A stretch of 64,000 nt of DNA from Carallia brachiata (GCA_021464245.1 JADCRB010000029.1:1-64000), one strand, 5' to 3'; positions 24,201 to 37,052 are shown, counted from the stretch's first letter. The notes: generated by a model not told the origin, from the sequence alone. Numbers and translations: made by a program.

Positions 24201-24346
24201 CAAACTTCACATCCATAACATAGTTGCAATGAATAATCAAAGTAAACCAGACATTTATTAGTCAGACTTACCATCGCCTCCTGCTTTTCCGTTGCCAAGG
24301 TCTTCTGAAAACCATTTGAAGGCAATTTCTTTACGCTCTCACTCAT
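21274..24346 (-). CDS. Sec14-like phosphatidylinositol transfer protein (CRAL-TRIO domain)
   Basis: Five coding exons on the minus strand: 24346-24272, 24144-23968, 23281-23183, 22714-22472, 21723-21274 (1044 nt, 347 aa), all with GT/AG junctions in phase 0. Residues ~30-85 form the CRAL-TRIO N-terminal helices (SRHLRARSWNIKKATKMLKE), ~95-250 the lipid-binding CRAL-TRIO domain (phrases LVYCMENAIL, WLIDFRGFN, LQDHYPERLGLAILYNPPKI, KVKFVYS). Residues ~265-347 are an acidic, Ser/Asp-rich, probably disordered tail. It belongs to the short plant Sec14 group without GOLD or nodulin domains, which moves or presents phosphatidylinositol between membranes; the exact lipid is unknown. The start is supported by the MSESVKKL opening and a good donor after codon 25. 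An acceptor-like AG just 5' of the ATG suggests a 5' UTR intron reaching towards ~25390. Confidence 0.9.
23754..23921 (-). mobile_element. Au-like SINE in Sec14 intron 2
   Basis: On the minus strand it begins at about 23921 with GGCAGGTCTTGGTGTAACGG, followed by a box-B-like TTACAAGTTTGAGTC, then ATAGGGATAAGGTTTTATAC and CGACCCTTCACCAGGCCTC. This order matches the plant Au SINE family. The 9-bp repeat TAGAATTCA flanks it (23745-23753 and 23922-23930). It is in the same orientation as the host gene, between coding exons 2 and 3. Confidence 0.8.
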
Positions 24347-25700
24347 CGCAAAATTCTGTGTATGTTAATGGCTGACAAAGTCAGAACCATAGTGTGATGC
24401 TCTATGCATTCAATCTCCATACAAAACAAACTAAGATTAATAAAAGCACAAAAGACGCAATTACAGGCAATGATTTGGTTCTTCTGAAAAGTGAAGAGGG
24501 GAGACAATTACACCTATCATCATACTGGATTAACTTTTATCAGAGAAAAACAGCAAAAGAGTCAACTCAACCAAGCTTCATATACGTGCAGAACTCATTG
24601 CAAGCCATAGAAATAAATCAGTAAACAAGAAGAAGTCATTTGATGTTACAGGAAAACAATTTTATAAACAACAGTCCATATTACAGTGGTATCAGTACGA
24701 ACCTTCAACATTACATCTTAGATCATTCTGTTACTTTTGTTCTAAAATGTGTGGTGACGAAAGTTCAGCATTTAATTTTGGAGAATGTCGATTAAGTAAG
24801 TATTGTTAATGCATGAAAATATTGATCCACCAATTGATTCTTCGTGTACTGAGAATTATTATAGATTGACAATAAGAATTTAATGAACTTGGACTCCTTG
24901 TGTATTCCTGGTAGGCAGCCACTATAAAGTCAGTTACCCCTCAGGAACAAGATTTTAGCTCAGTGACAAGGACTGAAACCAGAAAGCTCAATATCAAAAA
25001 GGCCATCATGTCACACATGCCCTTGCAATCCAGTATAATGGTCAAGCACAAACACTGATATTTGTTAGACTAAGATTGAATCTAGATCATCCATAGACAT
25101 CATCCAACGGCCATTTCTTGTCCTAGAAAAATATGCATCTAGTAATTATCACATCCATAAATGAAAGTTCCCTTATCAATTTCATTGGACAAAAAATCTC
25201 AACAATTCCAAAATGGGTTCCAATCAACTCAAAATAAAATTGACCCACAATATGATTATAGAAAATTTTAACTACCATCTACTCAGAATCAGCCTCTTTA
25301 ACGAAAAAAACACTCACACCCCAGAACACTTGACCGTAAGCGTACTAAAAAGGACTCAAACGAAAAGAAAGTGCCACGATTGCGAGCGAAACCTGACAGA
25401 TTCAGCAGTTGGAGGCCAACAAAGCAGAGAAAGAGCGATTCTTTCGGGACTACTCTTCAACTGGTACAAACCATAGAAATAGGGCCAACAGAACACAGGG
25501 TGTCCTTAGATATGCACACATATACGTACGCATGTATAGAATGTGAAATGGGATTAGAATGTGAAATGGGATCTGTTGGATGGTTGTTCTGTTCAAACTT
25601 CAAACAAAGCTTGCTTCTTTTGGATCGGAGGACTCGGTTTAATTTTAAAGAAACCGGGAAAAACAGAGCTGGCAATGGCGTAATGCTTGTTCTTTTTTGC
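24347..25700 (-). other. Sec14 leader / probable 5' UTR intron
   Basis: No coding exon was seen. On the minus strand, ACACAG at about 24359 is a plausible acceptor just before the ATG. A CAG/GT junction at about 25393 follows a GC-richer block (25400-25680) that would suit the transcribed leader and promoter; the donor GTTTCG is weak. At 25546-25577 a 16-bp phrase (GAATGTGAAATGGGAT) is tandemly doubled. Confidence 0.35.
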
Positions 25701-28700
25701 AATAAAAGTTTAAATTTTTTATTATTTAATTATTACTATTATTTTATTTTATTTTTGTCAAACTAAAAATCCAAGGCATGTGGGGGTTGAGTTGTGGGCT
25801 ACCCCCATGAACAAAAAGTTAAACCGGACAGTACATAAATTATACAATTTATTTTTTCTTTTTTGTCAAGAATTATACAATTTCCTACCTAGTCTGATAT
25901 TAAATCTTTTGGGATAAAATTATTTATAAATTGTCTAATCTACTAAAAATTGTCTAACTCATACTATATTTATTCATATTTATCAAAATTATAAAGAAAA
26001 AAATTATTTATGATTTTAAAATTTTTAAAATTACTAAAGATATATTAGCAGCAGTTTCACAATTTTAAAAACTGCAGTTAACCGATTCAATCCTCTTTTA
26101 TTTAATATTTTAATGTATATATATATATATACACACACACATCAACACAACGTCGTTGAATCTAAAAAAATAACTTGTACACTTTTCAGAAGTATAACGA
26201 TGTCGTTTTAGAAGGCAGAAGCCTAACCGAGTTAGACAAACCTTCAGTCCTTCACGGTTTTACAGTGAAGAAAGTGCTTGTACGTGTCCTGTTTGTGTTA
26301 AAGGGGAAGAAGTAGTAATAGTCTCTCAGCTTATTGCATCGTTGTTGTTGGTTTACTGTTGGCCGAAGGCGTATCCCAAGGCCAAGCCAATGTGGTGTCG
26401 GGAAGATCTTCAATATCATACTATGAGAATGAGCTCACAAACAATTTTTGAGAGTTAAATTTTTGAATTTTTTAATTTAATGTTTAATTGAGGGATTTAA
26501 ATTTTACTTTATATGGATATTTATAAAAAACAAAGAAAAAAATACAACAGATAAGTTATAGAATTAGAAAAACCGCTCAAACTATTCAAATTAATCTGTC
26601 ATCTTACAAATCAGTTTGGACAATTTAAACAGTTGACGGATTAGTTACGATTTGAAATTTTTATGACAGATTGATTATAATTTTTTCCTCTAAATCCCCC
26701 AATCTGACCCACAAACACCCCTATTTTGGGATAGCAAATTAGCAATGTAGCACATATATTGCCAAAATATAAATGGAAAAAAATAGAGAAACCTAGAGAT
26801 TAACTACATAAGTCGCTATAAGTGGGATTCACGAAGTTAAAAAATAGTTTTTTGAAAAGGAAAAATATTTTTTAAAATTAAAATTTGAAATAATAGTGAA
26901 TAAATTAAGAAATATAAATTTTTTAAAAAATTAATTTTTCATTAATATTTTCTGCGGCAGAGCCTACGATCTATGGTTGCCTATGGGAAAGTTTCTATGG
27001 CTCCGTATTGGAGCTCAATATAAATTAATTATCAAAACAAACTATAGATAATTGTATGCTTATAAACTTTACATTTTACACACACGCACATATACTAGTA
27101 ATAAATCCGGATGATATGTGAATTTAATTATATTTATTAATTATTTTATTTTATTTTATCTAAAAAATAAAAAGTCATTTTAATTTTGAGTATTATTTTT
27201 TAATAATTTTTAAATTTTTTTATAAAATAAAACAATTTTTTTCTTTTTTAAAAAAGAAAAATTTGGAAGTAGTTTTTTTTTTATTTTCTTTTCATTTGAG
27301 GAAATTTTAAATTAATTATTTTTTTCCTTTTTAAGAAAAATAGGTAAATTTAAGAAAATTTTCATTTATTGAGATATTTTTTAATATTTTTTTGATTAAC
27401 ATATTTTTTTTTTTTTAAATAGGAAATTCAAGAATAGTTTTTTTATTTTTTTTTTATTATAAAATTTATAATTATAAATATTTAATTAAAGTCAAAACAG
27501 TACTATATGAATCAATAGAATGCTTATTAGATTACAATTATATTTATATCAATTAATTTATAAAATCATAATTCTCATTGTAATAGAATTTTGATAATTA
27601 TGAGATATTTTTATATTTTTAATTTATAAATTTATGAAAAGTCGCCAAGTGATAGAGAGAGAAAAGCTGAAATTTTTTATCACCTTCAACTTTATATACT
27701 TACATATACATAGATAAATAATAAAGATTCTTAGTTTGTAATTGTCATTTTTATTTAGAAGACTATTATCGTATACAAGGTATTTCCTTGTAATTTGTTT
27801 TTTAATTAATAGAATAAAAAAATAAATGTGATACTCACAGTCTCTTCAACAAGAATTGTGTCTTTAGTTTATACAATGAACTAACCTACATAGTGAATGC
27901 ATCAAAATAGCAAATTTTATGGTTTAAACTTACATTTAAGTCCATCAAAATTTTTGATAGAAAGTGGAATCTATGACCGTGCATGCCAACGCGTAATGTT
28001 ACAACTTACAATTCAGTTTTTGATAGACGATAACGACAGGCACTCCAGCCCCTCCGAGCGGCCAAAATATGGAGGGACTGCAAATAATATTTTATTGAAC
28101 AAATGAATGTTGCGAAAAATTACTAAATATAAAATGGAGAGTTGAGCCTCTTTCAACTTACGACGTAGTAGTGCCGTAGTCGTGTCATCTGTTGCACACG
28201 CCGAGTGCAAAATCTCCTCCACAGGACATTGCAACGTGCCACGATGCACAGACGACAGCTGAATGTTTTGAAATCCTTTTTGCCCCTAAACTAAAACTAA
28301 CCCATAAACTAAGGGGCAATAATTAAAAAGCATATTTTAGGCACATACAATGTAACAAGAAAAAAAAAAGAATATTGTAAAAAGTACCGCTTGATATGAT
28401 AATTTAATTGTGATTTGATTTATATTTCTCGTATTAGTTTGAGTTTAAATTCCCTCACTAATACTCATCTCTAATTAACAGGGATTTATATTAAGTACAT
28501 TATATTAGATTTCAAATTTATTAATATTAAAGTCGAACATAAGAAAGCCTATTCAGATACTACAATGTTTGAGTAGGGTTAACCCTATGAAGATGGTTAA
28601 ATGAAAACGAAACGATTAAAAGTAGGTTTTAGCTCATTATTATTATTATAACCAATATATTTGATTTAAAAAAAATACTGTCAAAATTAATCAAAACTGA

Positions 28701-28960
28701 AATATTAAAATATTATAAAAATTATTTTGTTTTTGTTGGTGTTTGAAATATTAAAAAATATTTTGTTGCGCTCTCTTGTTATGCGTTGTCTTCTGTTCTG
28801 CATCTCCTTTACATAACGTTAACATTCTTGTATCTTAATCAAAGCGGAGATGTCTCTGGATTTGTGCGGGAAATATTGACTCAATACTGAACGGACGTTA
28901 TCGACTCCGTCGCTTGGCGAGCCTTTTCCCGGATGGAATCGGAAATTGTAACCCAACCCT

Positions 28961-28980
28961 TATTATTATTATTATTATTA

Positions 28981-29015
<35 letters not shown>
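28961..29015. repeat. compound (ATT)n(TA)n microsatellite
   Basis: About eight ATT units followed directly by about fifteen TA units. Open frames across it only encode runs of Ile/Tyr or Asn and are not genes. Confidence 0.9.
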
Positions 29016-29020
<5 letters not shown>

Positions 29021-29146
29021 TTATTTTTATTTTTTGAAAAATTCCCCCTTCCCAGGCCTTTTGATTTGCCCTCAAGTTATATCGCCCCTGGACTGCCATA
29101 AAATTACGATTTGTGCCCTCGGCCTCCAGCCATTTCAATAAATAAT

Positions 29147-29565
29147 ATTTTTTAGTCTTATATATTTATAAATTTTTATAATTAAATTCTAAATTTTTTA
29201 ATTTTTTTAATTAAATTTTATATTTTTAAAGTCATTTATAATCAAGTTATGTCCGTTAACAACAGTTAGTCAAATTATCTAAAACTTACTTTAACCAAAC
29301 AAATATGAATAACAAAAAGTGTAAATACTGTTTCTTTCATATTTTTTCATTTTAGTATTTTAAAAAATAATTAAAATACCATATTTAGAATTTTTTTAAT
29401 TCACTCCCATTTAGTTAAAGTACGATTTAAACTGTTTGAGTGACGGTTGTTAATGAAAATGACTCAATTGTAAAAAAAACAAAAAAGTATAAACTTAATT
29501 AAAAAATTAAAAATTTTAATATTTAATTATAAAAATTCATAAACCGTTTAAAATTAAAAATAATA
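29147..29565. repeat. AT-rich fold-back MITE
   Basis: The left arm (about 29150-29265) and right arm (about 29446-29565) are inverted copies. Both contain, in mirrored order, AATTTTTATAATTAAAT, TAAATTTTTTAATTTTTT, ATTAA-TTTATA and GTTAACAAC-GT. The loop is about 180 bp. Arms of over 100 bp make a long hairpin possible. No target duplication was fixed. Confidence 0.6.
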
Positions 29566-29951
29566 TTTTTCCAATGGACCAACTAGAAAGGAGGGGTGGG
29601 TTTGGGGTTTCAACTTTTCTAGGTTTTGATAATCACTAGGCTAGCTGGATTGCATCAATGTCACTTACACGGAAAAAAATTTCTTTTTTTTAATAGTTAC
29701 TTAACTTATAATCAAATAAATTGTCTAATAGACAAACGGTTGTTTGTTCTTGCGTGTATTATAACTACCCCACCCAAGGCTACATTTGCTACAAAAGAAA
29801 GGAAAATATGTGGACATGCAAGGCCATGTGCCATGACTTTCTTCTGTTTTTGGTTATCCATGAGCCATAACTTTCAAAGGTTAGGAAAGGCAACAATCTT
29901 GGCATCCAAGAAGTAGACGATGAAAGTCCATTTCGTGACTTTGTAGACTTA

Positions 29952-30395
29952 CCCCTTGTTTGGCCAAAAAAAGATGAGGAGGAGAAGAATATGAGAAGAA
30001 TGGATGTTGGATGAAAGAACGCAGTTGATTATTTTTGTATTTGAGAGAGTATAATATGAGAAAAGAAAATTACAAAATATTGTGTTAGAAATGAATATAA
30101 AGTAAAAAAAAAAGAATGTTATATTATAATTTTAATGCTATTCTTAAAAAGTAAAAATTAAAAATTATAAAATGAGGGTAAAATGTACATTTAACATAAA
30201 AAAAAACAAAAAAGAAAAAGGGGCTGACCTTAGGCAATTCCCCCCACCCCAAATATGGAGGCAATTGCTTTTAAGTGGGGCTCATTCTTCATGTATTCTT
30301 TCTTTTTTCTCAATCAACATATATTATTCATTTTCACCTCAATTTCATTCTACTTGCATGGATTCTACCTAAATTCTCTCTTCCCAAACAAGGGG
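29952..30395. mobile_element. Tourist-like (PIF/Harbinger) MITE, TTA target duplication
   Basis: Terminal inverted repeats CCCCTTGTTTGG at the left and CCAAACAAGGGG at the right are perfect over 12 bp. They are flanked on both sides by TTA (29949-29951 and 30396-30398), the usual PIF/Harbinger target. The 444-bp body is AT-rich, with A-rich stretches and no transposase frame. Confidence 0.8.
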
Positions 30396-30479
30396 TTAAT
30401 GTTGTACACGGTTGATTTCATTTTCGAGTTGATGAGGCATGAAACCAAGATTAATCAATAAACTTCGCGTAAATTGTCG

Positions 30480-30930
30480 GTGACAATCAAATGACGAACT
30501 AAGATCACTAACGAGTCACGAAGTGAAGATGCCTATTACAACAACTTGGGTGATTGGATAGGCCCAACAACACGACAGGATTAGAATTCTTCGGCTCGAC
30601 CCGATTGACGAGAGCACCCACACCTGGGGCTTGAAATAGTTCTGCCCACTGCACCATGTAGAGAGCCCACTAACTCTCGGCCGACCATAAAAGCTTATGT
30701 TGCAAGTGCCACTCAGACCCGTCCACAAGAGGTAACATACCGAATGCCGGGGCTCTCTAACACTTGGCTATTGTTCATCTTGCAAGACGCAGGCTCGTGG
30801 AGCTCGTCTTTGCACTCATCAACCTTTTTTACAAGGATCACAATAATCTCAGCTCTGTCCAAACAATGAAATAGGATTACGTTCTTGCTTTTATATTGCA
30901 ACTTCAAATAGAAACATTGTTCATCACTCA
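30480..30930. other. unassigned GC-richer block
   Basis: About 450 bp that is clearly less AT-rich than its surroundings, with short open frames on the minus strand (30516-30728, 30713-30907) but no recognisable domain. It may be a remnant of a larger mobile element or of a gene exon; I could not identify it. Confidence 0.3.
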
Positions 30931-31359
30931 GGTCAAAGCCCTCGCATTGACCCTTATTTGAGGTTCAAAACCCAAGTTCTAATCTAAATTAACGTCTTTA
31001 TAAATTTTTAACTTAAGTTAAATAAAAAAAAAAGTTGAATCAGATGTCATCTTTACTTCTTTTTTTTTTAATCCTTTGTACATGATTTAAAATGTCAAAT
31101 TTCTTCATTAAAAAAAAAAAAAAAAAAAAAAAGAGAAGAAAGCAAGAAAAAAAACGTCATCATATGAGACTGTACAATTTTTTTTTTTTTTGACCCCTTT
31201 CATTTGTCGTACATTTTTTTACCAAAATTCTGAGTCTTGTGGTTTGAATTGCTTATTATATGTGATTATCCGTCCTTTGAACTGATAGTATACTTAAGTC
31301 TATTTCTCAAAACGGGAAGAAAATTTATTTGATAACATTAACACAAGTGGGTACTCGAT

Positions 31360-31911
31360 TAAGATGTACAGATATAGATATAGGACATGGGCACGACACG
31401 ATATAGATACGGAGATATGAAAATTTTAAAAAAGTTAGGATACGGATACGGCGTAAACACGACTATAAAATATATTAAATATTATATATGTATGCATGTA
31501 ATTTAAATATTTTAAATAAATTTTAAATTTTTTTCTATGTATAATACATAATAATAATAATTATTATAATATTTTATAATGTAGTTTGCATTTTATTCAT
31601 AATTTTTTAAAAATACTATATATGTGTGTATATATATATGTGTGTGTATATACATAATAAAATATTTAAGCAAATAATATATTGTATGATAATATATTAA
31701 TTAAAATATTAAATACATATAAAAGTATCTGACACGTGTATTAGAATATCGACACGTGAATTAGAAATGTTCGATACGCATGTCCGATTTTTTTTTATTG
31801 GACACGTTTCTAAGTGTCTGACACGTGTTCGAAGAGTGTCGGACTAGTGTCGTGTCAAACACGTGTGTCCGACACGGACACTCACCATTTTAAAAATATC
31901 CGTACTTTTAA
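31360..31911. mobile_element. non-autonomous element with 10-bp target duplication (Mutator-like?)
   Basis: The exact 10-bp repeat GGTACTCGAT flanks 552 bp (31350-31359 and 31912-31921). The ends are weakly inverted (AAGATGTACAGATA and, from the right, TTAAAAGTACGGATA). Subterminal parts are rich in GACACG / CACGTGT phrases, including the palindrome TGTCCGACACGGACA, while the core is AT-rich with a TA/TG tract at 31618-31655. The 9-11 bp duplication size favours a Mutator-like MITE. Confidence 0.6.
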
Positions 31912-31980
31912 GGTACTCGATCTTGTGGGTCAAAGGTAAATAATTCATCCGCAAAACATCCGTTGAGCTACTCAATTTAA

Positions 31981-32369
31981 GGTCTATTTGGCAATACTGT
32001 GAGATAAAGTGCTGTGAATAGAAGTGTTGTAAATAAAATGTTGTAATTAAAAGTACTGTTATTTAAAGTTATAGATTGTTTGGTAATAGTTATGAAAAAA
32101 CTGTAAAAAAATTTAAATTGCAAATGTTTAATAATTTCTTAAATTGGTTGAGTTAGTTTTATCTACTTAATTTAAAATTTGTGTGGTATAGTCATTGATT
32201 TTATCATGTTCTCAAAAGCTGTTTAAAGGACTTTTGTGAAATCAGTTTGAGAGTTATCACGTTTGTAAAATTCCGTTTAAAAAGAATTACCACATTAAAG
32301 AAATTACTTTTGATTCAAAATACAATTACTACACCATAACACACTTTTCACCTCAATACCAAATATAAC
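31981..32369. mobile_element. MITE with TTTAA-type target duplication
   Basis: The left end GGTCTATTTGGCAATACTGTG and the right end (reverse complement GTTATATTTGGTATTGAGGTG) form imperfect inverted repeats. TTTAA flanks both sides (31976-31980 and 32370-32374). The body holds repeated GCTGTGAATAG / TGTTGTAAATA-like phrases and no coding frame. Confidence 0.55.
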
Positions 32370-34101
32370 TTTAAATCCTTTTTTTCTTCCACGTTTCACG
32401 CTCAATTTAGTCTTTCTATAAATATTACAAATTTACTTGTGGCTTTCTAATAAGAATCTACCAAATCAAATGGATGAAATCCCGAAAAGAATGAACACAT
32501 GGTTGCGTATATTACGAAAGGAAATCAACATTTGGCTTTGATAGCCAATTCTTGAGTAAGATTGCGATGGTTTGGAAAATGAACTAAGAACATATCGGAT
32601 GCACTAAAAAAAATTATAATCTGCCTAACTTATCATAATTTTTATGTACAACTAGATATCGATGATTAATTATAAATTTCCAAAACATTATGCGTGTGAT
32701 TTTGTTCTGGCACACGATGTGCCTCCAGTAAAGACACACTTTGCGACTTTGCTAAGTACATCCTGACGTTGATGTTCCATTAACAGAGTTCGTACATTTT
32801 GACGGTGATAGAACTCCTCGTAAAAAATTTATAGGTAACATATTGTTAGATTTCAACTTCGATAGACTACGGGTCGAGTATAAAAAACATTGTTCAAATA
32901 TATAAAATCTACTACCACGTATAGATGCTCTATTATTAATTTTTGTTTTTTTATTGATAACTCTCTTATCTCTTAGCACAGTAAGAAATAATTAATAATA
33001 ACATGTTATAGTACTGAAATAGAATATCGTGCATTAATTGATGCAACAGTTAAACTTATTTGACTTTATTGGTTACTCGTTGACATGGATATTTCGTTTT
33101 TGGGTCTGATTATACTACATTGTGAAAATTAGAGCGTCATTCAAATTGTGTATAATGACATCTTTTATGATTGTACTAAGCACATTGAGATTAATTTTCA
33201 TTTCATTCGTCAACATATTATTAGTGGAACCATACACTTACAGTTTATTTTGTCAGTAGATCAACCTGCTGATATTTACGAAGACACACCTTTCAAGCAA
33301 TTTTCATGAGTTAGTTTGCAAATTTAAATTAATTTCAATCAATTCAACTTGAGTTTGATGGATGTCAAAAATATTATTATAACTTTAGAATTCTTCTATA
33401 TCTATTTTAATTACAAGATTTTTCTATATCCATTCTAATTACAATAATCTTTTTATATTTTAATAATACATTTAATATTCTTCATTATTATATAATTCTT
33501 CTTATTAGTCGATGTTGATTATATAATTACTACTAAATTATATAATTATTGTGTATTGTTTATTTATTTAGTCATATATAACCTCATAAATAGAGTTTTC
33601 TCGTAAATGTCTTTATACAATTAAGTAATATAATTTTTATATTTTTAAATTTTTTTTTCTGTACTTTTTTGTAAAATATTATTCAGATAGCATCGTAGCG
33701 AGTCTTTCATTTAAAAAAAATTGAATTAAAACAACAATATATGACTTTCGGTCGGATCTCACGGAGAGGATACCGATATCTTCTTCTTTTTTTAAAAAAA
33801 AAGTGATAAAATAGAATTATATAAACAAACCAACCCCCCCCCCCCAAAACAAAAAAATGCCCGTGGTTTCTGGGTGGGTCCGTACTAGTAACCAGTAAAT
33901 AACTAGTAAATATGTTAATTAGGAGATAGTGTGTTCAATTTTTATGTCTTAATTTGTGTCTCAAATTAAATAAAATTAATAATTTTTTATAATAAAATTT
34001 TTAATATTTAAAATAAAACTAATAACTTTTAACTTTATTATAAAAAATATTAATTTTATTATAAAAAATTAACAATTTTATTATATTTTAAAAAACACTA
34101 A

Positions 34102-34343
34102 TGCTTTGTTTGGAAAATAATGGAAAAAAAAAGGAAAAAAAAAGTTTTTTCTATTCATTTTTTTTCTATTCACATTCTAACAATCAAAACAAGTAATTTT
34201 TATTTTTTCTCTCACAAATTATTATTTATTTTTTTTTCATAATTTTTTGATTATTACCTTTTATAAATCATAATATTATTATTACTGTATTATTTTCTAT
34301 TCTTTTTCTTTTTCATTCACATTCTTTTAAAACAAACAAAGCA
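34102..34343. mobile_element. Tourist-like MITE, TAA target duplication
   Basis: Terminal inverted repeats TGCTTTGTTTGG at the left and AAACAAAGCA at the right, flanked by TAA on both sides (34099-34101 and 34344-34346). The 242-bp body contains CTCTCACAAATTATTATTTA and CATAATATTATTATTACTGT, also recognisable in the elements at 16894-17122 and 49795-50005. Confidence 0.7.
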
Positions 34344-35085
34344 TAAAATTTCACATGAATCGGTGCTGTGATATGTAGTCTTTTCATGTGGACGGTATTG
34401 ACGCGACAGACCCCACCGACATTATTGTAATTTTCTTAAAATTATTTAGAATATTAAATTCAGAAAATTTTTAACAGGAAAAATACATGTTCATAGATCT
34501 GGACCCACCGGTTTCTTTGGAGTGATGTCTAGATACATCTAATTGTCTCGTTCCTCTTAGATTTTTTTGGTTAGGGCGTGACAAAAGAGATTTAGAAATG
34601 ATATATTTAATACACAGATTGAATAATATTGTATAAAATAATATAAATTAATATAATATAAGATATATTAAATTATTATTATATATTATATTTAGATATT
34701 ATTAAATAATATAAAATAATTATCTTATTTAATATTTAGATGATATAAGATAAAATAATATAATATATCAAAATTACTTTTTTATTCTTAAAAATAATTG
34801 AATTATATTTATTATTAATTTTAATATTTTTATTAAAAATAATTAAAATTAAGTAATGAAATTAATATTTATTTTACATGTTATTATACATTATACTGTT
34901 TATAATTTTTCAATTTTGTGTAAGAAATATTTTTTTAAAATTAAGCATTAATTTTATTTATACAAACAAATTTTAAAATATCAAAAAAAGATATTAATAT
35001 TTTTAAAAAATTTTTTGAGGAAAAATAAAATAAATTTTAAGAGATAAATTTTTAAATTTATATGAAAAAAATGAAAGAATGAGCA

Positions 35086-35302
35086 CGAGAGAGAGAGAGA
35101 GAGAGAGTGAGGAGAGAGAAAGGAAGGGAGGAAGGAGGAGGGAGGGGAGAGAAAGGGAAGAGAGAGAGACGAGGAGTGAGAGAGAGAAGAGGGAGGAGAG
35201 AGAAAGGAAAGAGAGAGAGAGGAGGAGTGAGAAAGAGGAGGGAGGAGAGAAAAAGTAAAGAGGGAGGAGAGGAGTGACAAAGAGAGAAGGGAAGAGAGAG
35301 AA
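35086..35302. repeat. GA-rich purine tract
   Basis: Over 200 bp of almost pure purine on the plus strand, mainly GA, GGA and GAGGA repeats, about 0.6 kb upstream of the transcribed start of the WD40 gene. On the minus strand it gives long Ser/Leu/Pro open frames that are not genes. Confidence 0.85.
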
Positions 35303-36171
35303 AATGAGAGAAAAATGAATTTTTTAAATTTTATGTTAATTTTTTTTTAAAAAATTAAAATTTATTTTAATTAAGGGGGTATTTTAATAAATATATAATT
35401 TATTAACATTAATTTATGTTGTGAGATAGACTAACTAATATGAGTTGGAAGAAGAGTACTATCTCATATTTATTAGAGAGTAAACTCACACTAACTTATA
35501 ATATAATTATCTTATTAATTAACTAAATATAAATTAAAGTGAGATAGTTGACCATTAATTTATCTTATTTTATCATATTATATTTCATAAAATAAACGTA
35601 CCCAAAATGAATTGAGTATACCAAATAATTTCTTATTATAAGAAGTTGATGTTATTATACTACGTATTAAATAAAATATATGACAAATAATTTAAAATGT
35701 ATAATATAAAATCATACCGTATAATATTAAAATTATAATAATAAAAAAATAAAAAATTATTTATTTATTTATAAAAAATGATAAAAATTATTTAATTAAC
35801 AATTAAAAAAACTTTTTTTTTTACATAAAGGACAAAAATAAATAACCATATCTTAAAAACGATTGCAGTACGATTGTGATGTTTTGCTAACAAACAGCAA
35901 CAATTCTATTCCCAGTCTTTCTTTGTCTGTTTCTTATCGCCGTCAAAGCGCTTAATCGGTGTGTACAGATATACTTGTTAATTACAGCTCGATCAAAGTT
36001 CCCTCTTTTTTTATCATTTCCTGTTTGTTTCCCGAGAAAAATTTTGCTTTTCCTTCACCGCCTCTCTCTGCGTTTTGTATTGTATCCAACCATCTGTTTG
36101 GTTCCTTTCATTCGGAAAACATCAACTCTGTTAAAATCTCCAGTGCTCTTCCGACAACAAGACGTTTCAAG

Positions 36172-36368
36172 GTAATTTACCATGATCATCATCTTGTCTC
36201 CGTATTCTACGAGCATGTTCTTTTTCCAAAGCTAAGATTGTTGTCGGTTTATGTTTCTGAATGTCGTTCTTCCGCTTATCAACCGCTCCTTTGGCAATTT
36301 GACATTGTTAAACTGGTTTTGGTTTCTTGTCTTTTCAACGGATGTTTTGTCTGTTTGAATTGTCGTAG
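36172..36368 (+). other. 5' UTR intron of the WD40 gene
   Basis: A donor after TTTCAAG (GTAATTTACC) and an acceptor TTGTCGTAG four bases before the ATG at 36373 define a 197-bp intron in the leader. The leader exon upstream (from roughly 35900) is T-rich. An apparent 203-codon open frame running through this intron into exon 1 is therefore not the protein start. Confidence 0.6.
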
Positions 36369-36372
36369 GATA

Positions 36373-37017
36373 ATGGCTCATTTCCATGGCGGCGGCGATC
36401 TCGAATACGTGGACGAATATTTTGACTACTTCGAGGAAGATGACGGTTACGAGGATTCCGAGGCTCGAAGAAGCAATGACTTTCAGGCTATGGACTCGGA
36501 CTCTGAAGATGACTTTGGTGAATTGGTATTGTATTGCTGTTATTCCATCTTTTGCTTGTTTCCTTTGTAGGGGGCTTTCTTTGAAATCGAGATCATAATG
36601 TTTGTTTGTGTGGGTGAATTGCAGAGTAAGGCTAAGACTGATACGTCGGCTATGGAGGCGAGAAATGGAAAGGATATACAGGGAATACAATGGGAGAGGC
36701 TTAATTTCACAAGGGATAAGTATCGGGAGACCAGATTGAAGCAGTACAAGAATTACAATGACCTCTCTCCCTCCGCCGACCAACTCGAGAAGGTTGACGT
36801 CACATCTTTTACCTCTTTCTGTTATGAGTCCATTACACGGACATGGAAAACTAGAGACGGAGAACAGGCATAGTTTGCAACAAAAAACTAATAAAAACTA
36901 CGTTCATTTTTTTTTGCAAATTGGTCGCACAAATCAACTGACCAAATCAATCGATGGATTGTACCGTGACTGTTCACCTTTTGTAATTTTCTGTGTCAGG
37001 ATATCTTTTTCCTTCTG

Positions 37018-37052
<35 letters not shown>

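Larger units (their letters stand above)
25701..35880. other. 10-kb gene-free, MITE-rich region
   Basis: No exon was recognised on either strand. Besides the elements listed separately, most of it is AT-rich single-copy-looking DNA with simple repeats: an AT/AC tract at ~26115-26140 and long A/T runs at 27180-27450. A GC-richer stretch at ~27990-28260 and the unassigned block at 30480-30930 have no family match I can name. A micro-insertion lies at 25838-25883. Long AT-rich sequence at 34600-35080 and 35320-35830 precedes the WD40 gene. Confidence 0.5.

Noticed and set aside
28881..29141. frames with Asn or Ile/Tyr runs
   Set aside because: Translation of the (ATT)n(TA)n microsatellite.
34981..35280. 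99-codon Ser/Leu/Pro frame on the minus strand
   Set aside because: It is the complement of the GA-rich simple repeat.
35959..36570. 203-codon open frame at the WD40 5' end
   Set aside because: It runs through a clear GT/AG intron in the 5' UTR and past the exon 1 donor; the family protein starts at the ATG at 36373.
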